From UBA12014 sp029248335 (GTDB taxonomy: Bacteria; Planctomycetota; Phycisphaerae; Phycisphaerales; SM1A02), in assembly GCA_029248335.1 (NCBI GenBank), contig JAQWJM010000026.1:1-64000 (forward strand): 64,000 nucleotides of DNA. Reading direction: 5' to 3'. Numbering within the stretch: the first letter of the stretch is position 1; each line of letters opens with the position of its first letter. Positions 25,477 to 32,661 of this stretch are shown one piece after another. The position numbers and the translations under genes were made by a program. The notes below the pieces were generated by a model that saw only the letters and a program-made list of their open reading frames with translations, was not told the origin of the DNA and ran no database searches.

Positions 25477-26349
25477 TCAGTCCTCGGGACACCCCTCGGC
25501 GATGCGTCGTCGGAACTCCGCCACCAGTCGCCGGGTGACTTCACCCATGCGGCCGGTTCCGATCACCGAATCATCGATCCGCGAGACGCCGATCACCTCG
25601 GCCGCGGTCCCGGTCAGGAACACTTCATCGGCCTCCAGCAGCGTCTCGATTCCGAAGACGTCTTCTTCGACCTCGAAGCCGCAGGCCGGTGCGATCTCCC
25701 GCATCACGAACCGACGCGTGACCCCGTGAAGGATCCCGGTGCTGGTCGACGGCGTGAAGATGCGATCACCCTTCACCGCGAAGATGTTGTCGCCGGTGCA
25801 CTCCGCGACCTGCCCATCGGTGTTCAGCATGATCGCCTCGAGCACGCCCGCCTCGATCGCCTCGACCTTCGCGAGGATGTTGTTGAGGTAGTTCAGGCTC
25901 TTGATCCGAGGGTCGAGGCACTCGATCGGGATGCGGGGGCGCTTGGCGACGACCACCTTCATCCCCTCCTCGTAGAGTTCCTCGGGATAGAGCTGGATCC
26001 GGTCGGCGATGATGAACGTGCCCGGTGTCGGGCAGCGGAAGGGATGCAGTCCCAGCGTGCCGACGCCGCGGGTGAAGACGAGCCGGATGTACCCGTCCTG
26101 AATGCCGTTGGCGTCGACGGTCGCGCGGATCGCGTCCTCGATCTCCTCGAGGTCGTAGGCGGGTTTCAGGTGGATGAGGGCGGCGGACTCGAACATCCGC
26201 GCAAGGTGCGTCTTCAACTTGAGGATCCTGCCGCCGTAGGCGCGGATCCCCTCGAAGCAGCCGTCGCCGTAGAGCAGGCCGTGATCGAAGACCGAGATCA
26301 TCGCCTCGTCCTTCGGAACCATTTTTCCGTCGTGCCAGATGTAAGACAT
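25477..26349 (-). CDS. ilvE: Branched-chain amino acid aminotransferase
   Basis: A 290-aa PLP enzyme of fold type IV that makes Leu, Ile and Val from their 2-oxo acids with glutamate. The PLP lysine is in DPRIKSLNYLNN. Other marks are VFDHGLLYGDGCFEGIRAY, VFTRGVGTLG, ECTGDNIFAV and a phosphate loop STSTGILHGVTR. Length fits the short bacterial form. D-amino acid transaminases share the fold, but EGIRAY and the TGILHGVTR loop favour IlvE. TAGAAT lies eight bases before the ATG, so the transcript is probably leaderless. Confidence 0.9.
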   Translation of the reverse strand: MSYIWHDGKMVPKDEAMISVFDHGLLYGDGCFEGIRAYGGRILKLKTHLARMFESAALIHLKPAYDLEEIEDAIRATVDANGIQDGYIRLVFTRGVGTLGLHPFRCPTPGTFIIADRIQLYPEELYEEGMKVVVAKRPRIPIECLDPRIKSLNYLNNILAKVEAIEAGVLEAIMLNTDGQVAECTGDNIFAVKGDRIFTPSTSTGILHGVTRRFVMREIAPACGFEVEEDVFGIETLLEADEVFLTGTAAEVIGVSRIDDSVIGTGRMGEVTRRLVAEFRRRIAEGCPED

Positions 26350-26357
26350 GGGCGGAC

Positions 26358-26363
26358 ATTCTA
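26358..26363 (-). promoter_or_regulatory. TAGAAT box eight bases before ilvE ATG
   Basis: TAGAAT (five of six to TATAAT), then GTCCGCCC, then ATG. No Shine-Dalgarno sequence is present. Confidence 0.45.
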
Positions 26364-26411
26364 CCGATTACGACCCGTTCGCGGGCCCGTTGATCGCCCT
26401 CGGGGCGGGTT

Positions 26412-27632
26412 TCAGGAACCGCACCGCCCCCAGTAGGACAACAGGAGGCCGAGATCCCCGGGGCCGACCAGACCGTCCTCGTCGAGATCCGAACGGCATC
26501 CGTCGCCCCCCCAGTCGAGCAGGATCAGTCCGAGATCGACGCCGTCGACCCGGGCGTCCCGATCGAGGTCGCCGGTGCACGGGACACCGGGTGTCCGGAT
26601 CGCACCCGAGCCGAGTCCCCGCGCCACCACGTCGATCAGCGGACGAACCGGATTCCGCCGGGGATCCGCGATCGAAGGCGGAACGTCGCTCTGCCCGGCG
26701 GAGTTCATTCCCCAGCAGGCGACGCTTCCGTCCTCGTGAAGGAGCACGGTGTGCGCCTGGCCGGCGGCCACCGCGACCGCCGGACGCGTTGGTGTCCCGG
26801 TGCCGGATGGAATGGAGATCTGTCCGAACGTGTCGTCGCCCCAGCAGCGGACCGATCCGTCTTCGAGGACGACGACCGAGTGCGAGAAACCGGTGGCGAT
26901 GGCGATGACCCGATGGCCGCGATCGCCGATCCCCTTCGGGACGTCGCACTGACCGTGGAAGTCGTCGCCCCAGCAGCGGATCGATCCATCGTCCATCAGG
27001 CCGATGGTGTGGGTGTTGCCGACGCTCAGTCGCTGAACACCGGTCTCGGGGATCACCGAGGCGGGATCGCAGTCCGCGGCCGCCGGATTGCCCCAGCAGA
27101 CGACCGATCCGTCCATCATCAACGCCGTGGTGCTGTAGACCGCGGCATGAACCGATCGCACGGGATGTCCGGGGGAACCCAACCACGGCGGGACGGAGCA
27201 CTCGCCGTACTCGTTCTCGCCCCAGCATCGCACCGAGCCGTCCGCAAGCACCGCCGCGGTGTGACCTTCACCCGCCGACACCTGGACCGCCGGGATCCGG
27301 GACGGCCCTGAACCGACGTCCGACGGGACGTTCGATTCGCCGAAGAAGTTGCCTCCCCAGCAGACGACGTCGCCGCCGTCGAGGACCGCCGCGGCGTGCA
27401 GGATCCCCATCGACAACTGGACGATGGTGCCGCGAACACAGGGATCGGATGCGTAGTACGGCGTGCCCCAGAACACGAAGTCCGTTCCGGGCGCGTCGTC
27501 GTCGGCATCGCCCGCGGTCACCGCCTCCGCGACCGGCACGACGCCGGCGAACAGGACGAGCCAGATCATCGCCATGCCTCGAAGGCGTTCGCGAAGGGTG
27601 GATCGTTCGATCGATGTCGGTGGCGTCGACAT
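26412..27632 (-). CDS. Secreted RCC1-repeat protein with dockerin-like tail
   Basis: A 406-aa exported protein with a signal-type hydrophobic segment (MIWLVLFAGVVPVAEA) after a 21-residue basic lead. Residues about 70-330 contain at least six RCC1-like blades, each with a core such as LADGSVRCWGENEYGE, MDDGSIRCWGDDFHGQ or LEDGSVRCWGDDTFGQ, which build a beta-propeller. The tail carries two calcium-loop repeats of dockerin type: DLDRDARVDGVDLGLILLDWG and DLDEDGLVGPGDLGLLLSYWG, read here from residues about 355-402. Such proteins are thought to bind partners or carbohydrate outside the cell. A TAGACT box ends six bases before the ATG, but GGAG is also there. Confidence 0.8.
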   Translation of the reverse strand: MSTPPTSIERSTLRERLRGMAMIWLVLFAGVVPVAEAVTAGDADDDAPGTDFVFWGTPYYASDPCVRGTIVQLSMGILHAAAVLDGGDVVCWGGNFFGESNVPSDVGSGPSRIPAVQVSAGEGHTAAVLADGSVRCWGENEYGECSVPPWLGSPGHPVRSVHAAVYSTTALMMDGSVVCWGNPAAADCDPASVIPETGVQRLSVGNTHTIGLMDDGSIRCWGDDFHGQCDVPKGIGDRGHRVIAIATGFSHSVVVLEDGSVRCWGDDTFGQISIPSGTGTPTRPAVAVAAGQAHTVLLHEDGSVACWGMNSAGQSDVPPSIADPRRNPVRPLIDVVARGLGSGAIRTPGVPCTGDLDRDARVDGVDLGLILLDWGGDGCRSDLDEDGLVGPGDLGLLLSYWGRCGS

Positions 27633-27638
27633 GTCTCC

Positions 27639-27644
27639 AGTCTA
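27639..27644 (-). promoter_or_regulatory. TAGACT box before the RCC1-protein ATG
   Basis: TAGACT-N6-ATG. The six bases (GGAGAC) contain a GGAG, but it is too close to the ATG for a normal ribosome-binding site. Confidence 0.3.
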
Positions 27645-27688
27645 CGTCCGGGGTCACGCCGGTCGAAGAAACCACGCGTCCGAAGACG

Positions 27689-27729
27689 AAAAGCCCCCGC
27701 AGACCCCTCGGACGGGTGCCATGCGGAGG
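27689..27729 (-). terminator. Rho-independent terminator of rpoN
   Basis: Two bases after the rpoN stop, CCTCCGCA pairs with TGCGGGGG (one wobble) and an inner ACCC/GGGT pair closes the loop. CTTTT follows the stem (27689-27693). Confidence 0.65.
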
Positions 27730-27731
27730 AT

Positions 27732-29240
27732 TCAGGCGTGGATCTTGCGTCGTCGAGCGGGCGGAATGCCGAGCTGTTCGCGGTACTTGACCACGGTCCG
27801 CCGAGCGATCTCGACGCCTCGTTCCGCCAGTGCGTCGGCGAGTTTCTGATCGCTCAACGGCTTCGCCTTGTCCTCGGCGTCGACGATCTCGCGAAGCATC
27901 TCCTTGATCGCCTCCCAGCTGCGATCGTCACCCGCGTCCGATTCCCGACCGCCGGAGAAGAAGCGACGAAGCGGGAACATCCCCCGCGGCGTCTGCATCC
28001 ACTTCTCGCTGACCGCGCGACTCACCGTCGCGACGTGCACCCCGAGCTGGTCCGCCACCTCGGTCATCGGCAGCGGCTTCAGGAACTGCGGACCGTGATC
28101 GAAGAAGTCCCGCTGCCTCGAGAGGACCACCCGCACCACGCGGAGCAGCGTGTTCGTCCGCTGGTTGACCGCGTCGATGAGCCAGGTCGCGTCGCGAATC
28201 GCGTCGTCGATGAAGCCGCGGTCCTTCTTCTCGAGTTTCCGGTCGCCCTTCATCCCCTCGACCTGGGGATTGATCCGCAGCGGCGGCACCACGCCGTCGG
28301 CGAGCGCCGCGACGTAGGTGTCGGATTCGGGCTCGTACTCGACGAGGACGTCCGGCACGACGATGCCCGCGTCGGGGTTGACCAGCTCCCGCCCCGGCCA
28401 GAGCGTCAGTCGTCGCATCAGTTCCTTCGCGGTCTGCACGCGTTCGAGCGGCATCTCCGCATCCTTGGCGATCTTCGGCAGCCGGTTCTCCACCAGATCC
28501 TCGAAGTGCTCGCCCACCAGCACCGCCGCGTCGGTCCACGCGCCGTCCTCGTCGCCTTCCTGCTCGACGATCGCATCGATCTGGAGAAGCAACGACTCCT
28601 GCTTCGACCTCGCCATCAGACCCGGTGGATCGAGGATCCGCTGCATCCGGTCGAGCGTGCGGTCGAGCAGTTCGACCGACCAGTCCTCGATGCCGAGCTC
28701 GGTCCCCTGTTCGAGGATCGTGTCGAGATCGGTCTCCAGAAGTCCGTCGTCGTCGACGTACTCGATGAGTCGTCGGCCCGCGGCCGCGACGTTCTCGACC
28801 GCATCCACGAACCGCCACTGCGCCTCGAGCTGTGCGGCGAGTCCGAGCCCGCGTCCCGCGGTGTTCGCCATCGCGTCCATCTTGCGATCGCGATCGCCGG
28901 TGGTGGCGGCCCGTCGCGCACCGTAGTCGTCGCCGTCCCAGACCTCCCGGTATCGGTTCTCGAGATCCGCGAGACGCCCGAAGTCCTCGCCCGCCTCGCC
29001 GGCGATGAACTCGCGTTCCGTCTCCGCGACGTCACCGCCGGGTTCGCGATCGGCGGCGGCGCCGTCACCCGGCTCGACGAGTTCGAGCGCGACGTTCTTC
29101 TCGAGTTCCTGTTCGATGCGCTCCTGCAGCGCCGCAAGCGGCAACTGGAGGATCTCCATCGACTGGATCATCCTCGGGGCCAGCTTCATCTGCTGACCGA
29201 GCTTCATCTGCTGACGCGTGTCGAATCGCATCGTGGTCAT
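27732..29240 (-). CDS. rpoN: RNA polymerase sigma-54 factor
   Basis: The 502-aa alternative sigma factor needed by NtrC-type activators. The N-terminal activator-response region starts MTTMRFDTRQQMKLGQQMKLAPRMIQSMEILQLPL, read from 29240 down, and the core-binding region lies about 110-300. The C-terminal RpoN box is ARRTVVKYREQLGIP, close to the ARRTVAKYRE consensus. A helix-turn-helix segment precedes it (MTEVADQLGVHVATVSRAVSEKW). The ATG at 29240 is chosen; the 37 codons upstream have no conserved character. A partner activator and its kinase are at 47562-50057. Confidence 0.95.
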   Translation of the reverse strand: MTTMRFDTRQQMKLGQQMKLAPRMIQSMEILQLPLAALQERIEQELEKNVALELVEPGDGAAADREPGGDVAETEREFIAGEAGEDFGRLADLENRYREVWDGDDYGARRAATTGDRDRKMDAMANTAGRGLGLAAQLEAQWRFVDAVENVAAAGRRLIEYVDDDGLLETDLDTILEQGTELGIEDWSVELLDRTLDRMQRILDPPGLMARSKQESLLLQIDAIVEQEGDEDGAWTDAAVLVGEHFEDLVENRLPKIAKDAEMPLERVQTAKELMRRLTLWPGRELVNPDAGIVVPDVLVEYEPESDTYVAALADGVVPPLRINPQVEGMKGDRKLEKKDRGFIDDAIRDATWLIDAVNQRTNTLLRVVRVVLSRQRDFFDHGPQFLKPLPMTEVADQLGVHVATVSRAVSEKWMQTPRGMFPLRRFFSGGRESDAGDDRSWEAIKEMLREIVDAEDKAKPLSDQKLADALAERGVEIARRTVVKYREQLGIPPARRRKIHA

Positions 29241-29457
29241 GGCGGGGTCTTCCGGAACGGAGACGCGCTCCCTCGGCGTCGTGCCTGTTGGCGCCGCGGG
29301 GCGTCGATCCTTCGACGCCCGACCATCGCGGGCCGCTCCGGGTTGAACCATCCGCGTTCATGGTATCGCCGGCGGAGAGAACGATCTCCGAACGAGAACC
29401 CCGGCGAAGGGGATCCGTTTCGGGATCCGCCTTCTCGGCCCGGATTCGGGGTTGGAA
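29241..29457. other. Intergenic region between recR and rpoN with a hairpin
   Basis: 217 bases without a gene. GAAGG-GGATCC, a six-base loop and GGATCC-GCCTTC (29406-29434) can pair with one bulge. It has no T run. It may end the dnaX-ybaB-recR transcript, or be chance pairing of two palindromic GGATCC sites. Confidence 0.4.
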
Positions 29458-30081
29458 TCAGTCGATCGGCCGCCGCTCGGTGATCGCATCCGCGAGCACC
29501 GCCCGGCTGGCATATTCGATCTGGGACCCCGACGGCAGCCCCCGGGCGAGCCGGGTGGTCGAGATCCCGAGTCGCCTCGCCTCCTCCGCGACGTGGAGCG
29601 AGGTGGTGTCCCCCTCCATGTCGGGATTGAGCCCGAGGACGATCTCCCGGACCGGGATTCCGCGGGCGTTCCGCTCCGGCGTCCGGAGCCGGGTGATCAG
29701 ATCGTCGACGGTCAGACCGTCCGGTCCCACGCCGTCGAGCGGATCGAGCCGTCCGAGCAGGACGTGGTACACGCCGGCATGCATGCCGGTCTGCTCCAGA
29801 CTGATCAGATCGCGCGGCTGCTCGACGACCAGCACCACCGATGCGTCACGCTCGGGATCGCTGCAGATCGGGCACGGGTCGACGTCGGCGAGATTCCAGC
29901 AGATCGAACAGTGCCGGACCGATTCCTTCACCCGGGCGATCGACCGGGCGAGCCCGAGCGCCTCGTCGCTCGAACTCTTCAGCACGAAGAACGCGAGCCT
30001 CTCCGCGCTCCGCCGGCCGATGCCGGGGAGCCGCGCGAATTCATCGATGAGATTCGAGACGCTTTCGGGGTACGCGGTCAT
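29458..30081 (-). CDS. recR: Recombination mediator protein RecR
   Basis: A 207-aa protein that loads RecA onto gapped DNA with RecF and RecO. The N-terminal helix-hairpin-helix is FARLPGIGRRSAERLAFF. The four-Cys zinc finger is HCSICWNLADVDPCPIC, and a Toprim domain follows (VLVVEQPRDLISLEQTG). The Walker-B-like stretch and C-terminal TRLARGLPSGSQIEYAS are standard. The ATG at 30081 (MTAYPESVSNLIDEF) is used; 17 upstream codons are discarded. It follows ybaB by 28 bases in the block dnaX-ybaB-recR. Confidence 0.95.
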   Translation of the reverse strand: MTAYPESVSNLIDEFARLPGIGRRSAERLAFFVLKSSSDEALGLARSIARVKESVRHCSICWNLADVDPCPICSDPERDASVVLVVEQPRDLISLEQTGMHAGVYHVLLGRLDPLDGVGPDGLTVDDLITRLRTPERNARGIPVREIVLGLNPDMEGDTTSLHVAEEARRLGISTTRLARGLPSGSQIEYASRAVLADAITERRPID

Positions 30082-30109
30082 GGGCACCGACCTCCTCGCG
30101 AACCGTGGA

Positions 30110-30484
30110 TCACATGAGCCCCGGCAGGCCACCGGGGGGGAGCGGGATGTTCATCTCGGACGCCGCCGCCTTGAGATGATCCGCGATCATCTCCTGGGCG
30201 CGTTCGAGCGCCGCATTCACCGCACTGGCGATGAGGTCTTCGGCCATGCCTCGATCGGCCTCGTCGCCCTCCTTGACGAGGATCGCGAGCATCACCGGAT
30301 CGACGTCGACCGAACGGATCCGCATCTTGCCGTCGGCGACCGCGGTGACCGCGCCCCCACCGACCTGCGCCTCGACCGTCATGTCGGCGAGCTCGGCGCG
30401 GACCTGCTCGAACCGTTCCTTGATCCGGGGCAGGTCCTTCATGATCCCGCCGAGTCCGGCCATTCCCTTGAGTGCATCGAACAT
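30110..30484 (-). CDS. YbaB/EbfC nucleoid-associated protein
   Basis: A 124-aa DNA-binding protein of the YbaB/EbfC family, which forms a tweezer-like dimer on DNA. The N-terminus is MFDALKGMAGLGGIMKDLP, followed by the family core GGGAVTAVADGKMRIRSVDVDP and DLIASAVNAALERAQEM. It ends in a Pro/Gly-rich PLPPGGLPGLM typical of the family. Its ATG overlaps the dnaX stop by one base (TGATG). The position between dnaX and recR is the classic one and supports the call. Confidence 0.93.
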   Translation of the reverse strand: MFDALKGMAGLGGIMKDLPRIKERFEQVRAELADMTVEAQVGGGAVTAVADGKMRIRSVDVDPVMLAILVKEGDEADRGMAEDLIASAVNAALERAQEMIADHLKAAASEMNIPLPPGGLPGLM

Positions 30485-32382
30485 CAGTCTTCCTTCACTG
30501 GCTTGGTGACCGGTTCCTCGACCTTCGGGGAACCCTCGATCCTCCTGACCTGCACGACGTGGGCGTCGAACAGTTCCATCGCGTCCACGACCAGCGGGTG
30601 CGACTCGACGTCCTCGTCGACGACCGGCGACCGCGTGGTGCTCGACGCCGTGGCGCCGACGAACTCGACCCGGATCCGCCGACCGAGCGCCTCCGAGGCC
30701 AGCCGCACCAGCGGTTCCGGATGGGACACCGTCCAGTCGACCCCCGGCGAGGCGTCGTCCCGGCGGCGGAGTCGGAGATGGCCGCCTTCCAGTCGGTCGA
30801 ACTCGAAGTCCGCGAGCATGGCACGGTGCCGGGGGGTGGTCGCGGCGGCCTCCAGTCGAGCCCACGGGCCCGCCGACTCGCCGCCGAGGTCCACCGGCGT
30901 CCCCGCGGACGCGTCCGGATCGGCCACGACCGGTTTCGTCACGGCCGTCTCAGGCGTTGCCTCAGGGGCTGCCGCAGGCTCGTTGGTCTTGCTCGGCTTC
31001 CCGGCTTGCCGGGCCGTCTCGGCTTTCTGAGACGTCTCGCCTTTCTGAGACGTCTCGGTCGTCGCGGGCGACTCGGTCTTTCGAACCGTTTCAGCCGCTC
31101 TGGAATTCGCGGTCTTCCCGGCGTCTTCCGCCGCGCGACCGGAAGCCGGCGTCGTCGCGGGCGTCAACCCGGTCGACGCCTTCGCGGCCGGGGGTGCGTC
31201 AGTGGCGGTCAGCCTTTTTTTTTTCGTCGGCGTCGATGCGATGGCGTCCCCCGCCAGCAACGAGGCGGCCCGAGCGAATCGTTCCGACATCGCCATGCGG
31301 GCGACGGCCGCATCGAGGATCGCACGCGGCGAGGCGCTCACCCGGACCCGGGCGCTCGCGGCATCGCACAACGCGATCATGTGCACCAGTTGTTCCGGCT
31401 CGAAGTTCGCGGCCTCCTCGACGAGGGCGGCGGCCTCGTCGGGACCGGTGCCGAGGATCTCGGGATCCGCGCCACAGACCCCCGCGGACAGCAGGAGTCG
31501 GAACCGCTCGGCGATGCCGTCGAGGGCCCGCTCGGGGGCGAGTCCCTCTCCCAGCAACGTGGCCATGGCGCGAAGCGTGCCCGCGAGGTCGCCCCCGCCG
31601 ATCGCCGCCACCACGTCCCGGACGATGTCCTCCGGCGGCACGCCGAGCACCCGTTCCAGCAGTTCGGCGTCGAGCCGGCCGTCCGCCGCCGCGACGATCC
31701 GCTCCAGGATGCTGAGTCCGTCCCGCATCGATCCGTTGGCGAGCCTCGCGACGCGAAGCACCACCGCCTCGTCGGCTTCGATCGACTCCCGGGCGAGGAC
31801 GTCGGCGAGGTGCGCCGCGATCCTCGGGATCGAGATCGGCCGGAAGTCGAATCGCTGACAGCGGCTCTGGATGGTCGGCAGGACCTTGTGCGGTTCGGTC
31901 GTGCACAGGATGAACTTCACGTGCGACGGCGGTTCCTCCATGGTCTTGAGCAGGGCGTTGAACGCCGCGTTCGAGAGCATGTGGACCTCGTCGATGATGT
32001 AGATCTTGAACGGCGAGCGGGCCGGTCGGATGCTCGCGTTGGCGATCAGGTCGCGGGCGTCCTGGACGCCGTTGTTGCTCGCACCGTCGATCTCCACGAC
32101 GTCCATGTCCTCGCCCCGAAGGATCGCGTCCTCGACGGCCTTGCCTTCGCCCTCGGATCCGGTGGCGTTGAGGGCCCGGGCGAAGATCCGCGCCATCGAG
32201 GTCTTGCCGACGCCGCGGGTTCCGCAGAAGAGATAGGCGTGGGCGGTGCGATCCCGTTCGATCGCCCGTTCCAGGGTTTCCGCGATCGATTCCTGACCGA
32301 CCACTTCGCCGAAGTTCCGGGATCGATAGCGTCGTGCGAGGACCTGATAGCCGGGAACGGTTTCGGTGGCGGTTTCGGGCAT
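30484..32382 (-). CDS. dnaX: DNA polymerase III subunits tau/gamma
   Basis: The 632-aa clamp-loader ATPase of the replicase. Walker A is FCGTRGVGKTSMARIF near residue 48, and the four-Cys zinc module of other DnaX proteins is partly replaced here. Walker B/sensor region reads YIIDEVHMLSNAAFNALLKTMEEPP, with FILCTTEPHKVLPTIQSRCQ after it. The C-terminal part is Ala/Thr/Pro-rich linker plus a domain expected to bind the polymerase. A run of ten A residues (31215-31224) begins at codon 387 (KKK). A -1 shift there adds a few residues and reaches a TGA, giving a gamma-like product of about 394 aa. The SRP RNA gene is just upstream. Confidence 0.95.
   Translation of the reverse strand: MPETATETVPGYQVLARRYRSRNFGEVVGQESIAETLERAIERDRTAHAYLFCGTRGVGKTSMARIFARALNATGSEGEGKAVEDAILRGEDMDVVEIDGASNNGVQDARDLIANASIRPARSPFKIYIIDEVHMLSNAAFNALLKTMEEPPSHVKFILCTTEPHKVLPTIQSRCQRFDFRPISIPRIAAHLADVLARESIEADEAVVLRVARLANGSMRDGLSILERIVAAADGRLDAELLERVLGVPPEDIVRDVVAAIGGGDLAGTLRAMATLLGEGLAPERALDGIAERFRLLLSAGVCGADPEILGTGPDEAAALVEEAANFEPEQLVHMIALCDAASARVRVSASPRAILDAAVARMAMSERFARAASLLAGDAIASTPTKKKRLTATDAPPAAKASTGLTPATTPASGRAAEDAGKTANSRAAETVRKTESPATTETSQKGETSQKAETARQAGKPSKTNEPAAAPEATPETAVTKPVVADPDASAGTPVDLGGESAGPWARLEAAATTPRHRAMLADFEFDRLEGGHLRLRRRDDASPGVDWTVSHPEPLVRLASEALGRRIRVEFVGATASSTTRSPVVDEDVESHPLVVDAMELFDAHVVQVRRIEGSPKVEEPVTKPVKED
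31215..31224 (-). promoter_or_regulatory. A10 slippery run in dnaX
   Basis: On the coding strand the run is AAA AAA AAA AGG in frame. A -1 slip reads K-K-K-K-A-D-R-H and then TGA; a +1 slip reads G and then TGA. Either ribosomal frameshift or RNA-polymerase slippage would make a short form. Confidence 0.6.
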
Positions 32383-32406
32383 CGAGCGCCGGGGGTCGAG
32401 GGGCCG

Positions 32407-32430
32407 AGGAAAGACGCCGTCGGAACGGCG
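32407..32430 (-). terminator. Candidate terminator of the SRP RNA
   Basis: CGCCGT-TCCG-ACGGCG (32415-32430) followed by TCTTTCC on the minus strand, 27 bases after the SRP RNA stem closes and 25 bases before dnaX. The U tract is short, so some read-through into dnaX is likely. Confidence 0.45.
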
Positions 32431-32456
32431 AAAGAGGCGACGGACGACGCGGGATG

Positions 32457-32578
32457 GCGGCGTGGAGGACGGCCAGGCGATCGACGGCCCGAACGACGAC
32501 GCGTATGGCTGCTGCCGTCAAGCCCTGACCAGGTTGGCGAGCCGTCCGTCCGACGGACCCGACCGTCCTCCACGCCGC
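32457..32578 (-). ncRNA. ffs: Signal recognition particle RNA, small bacterial (4.5S) type
   Basis: This RNA binds Ffh to target membrane proteins. The ends close a perfect 16-pair stem (32457-32472 with 32563-32578). The apical domain (32507-32530) has the conserved GGTCAG on the 5' side and AGCAGCC on the 3' side, with 11 bases between them as in E. coli 4.5S RNA. Between them a second paired segment (GACGGCTCG with CGTTCGGGCCGTC) fits helix 5-8 stacking. No Alu domain is present. A TAGGAT -10 (32599-32604) lies upstream. Position before dnaX-ybaB-recR matches scr in Bacillus subtilis. Confidence 0.85.
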
Positions 32579-32647
32579 GATCCGCGACGCGATGCGACAT
32601 CCTAGCCCGAATCCGGTTTCGAAGCCCGGAGGCGACGGTCGACCAAG

Positions 32648-32653
32648 TAGAAT
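32648..32653 (+). promoter_or_regulatory. TAGAAT box eight bases before the PIN/TRAM gene ATG
   Basis: TAGAAT, CCGGGACG, ATG. No ribosome-binding site. It is divergent from the SRP RNA promoter about 45 bases to the left. Confidence 0.45.
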
Positions 32654-32661
32654 CCGGGACG

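Noticed and set aside
30472..32661. Very long plus-strand open frame antisense to dnaX, continuous with the PIN/TRAM gene
   Set aside because: It is an Arg/Gly/Asp-rich shadow typical of high-GC DNA. dnaX on the other strand has every expected motif, and the real gene begins at the ATG at 32662.
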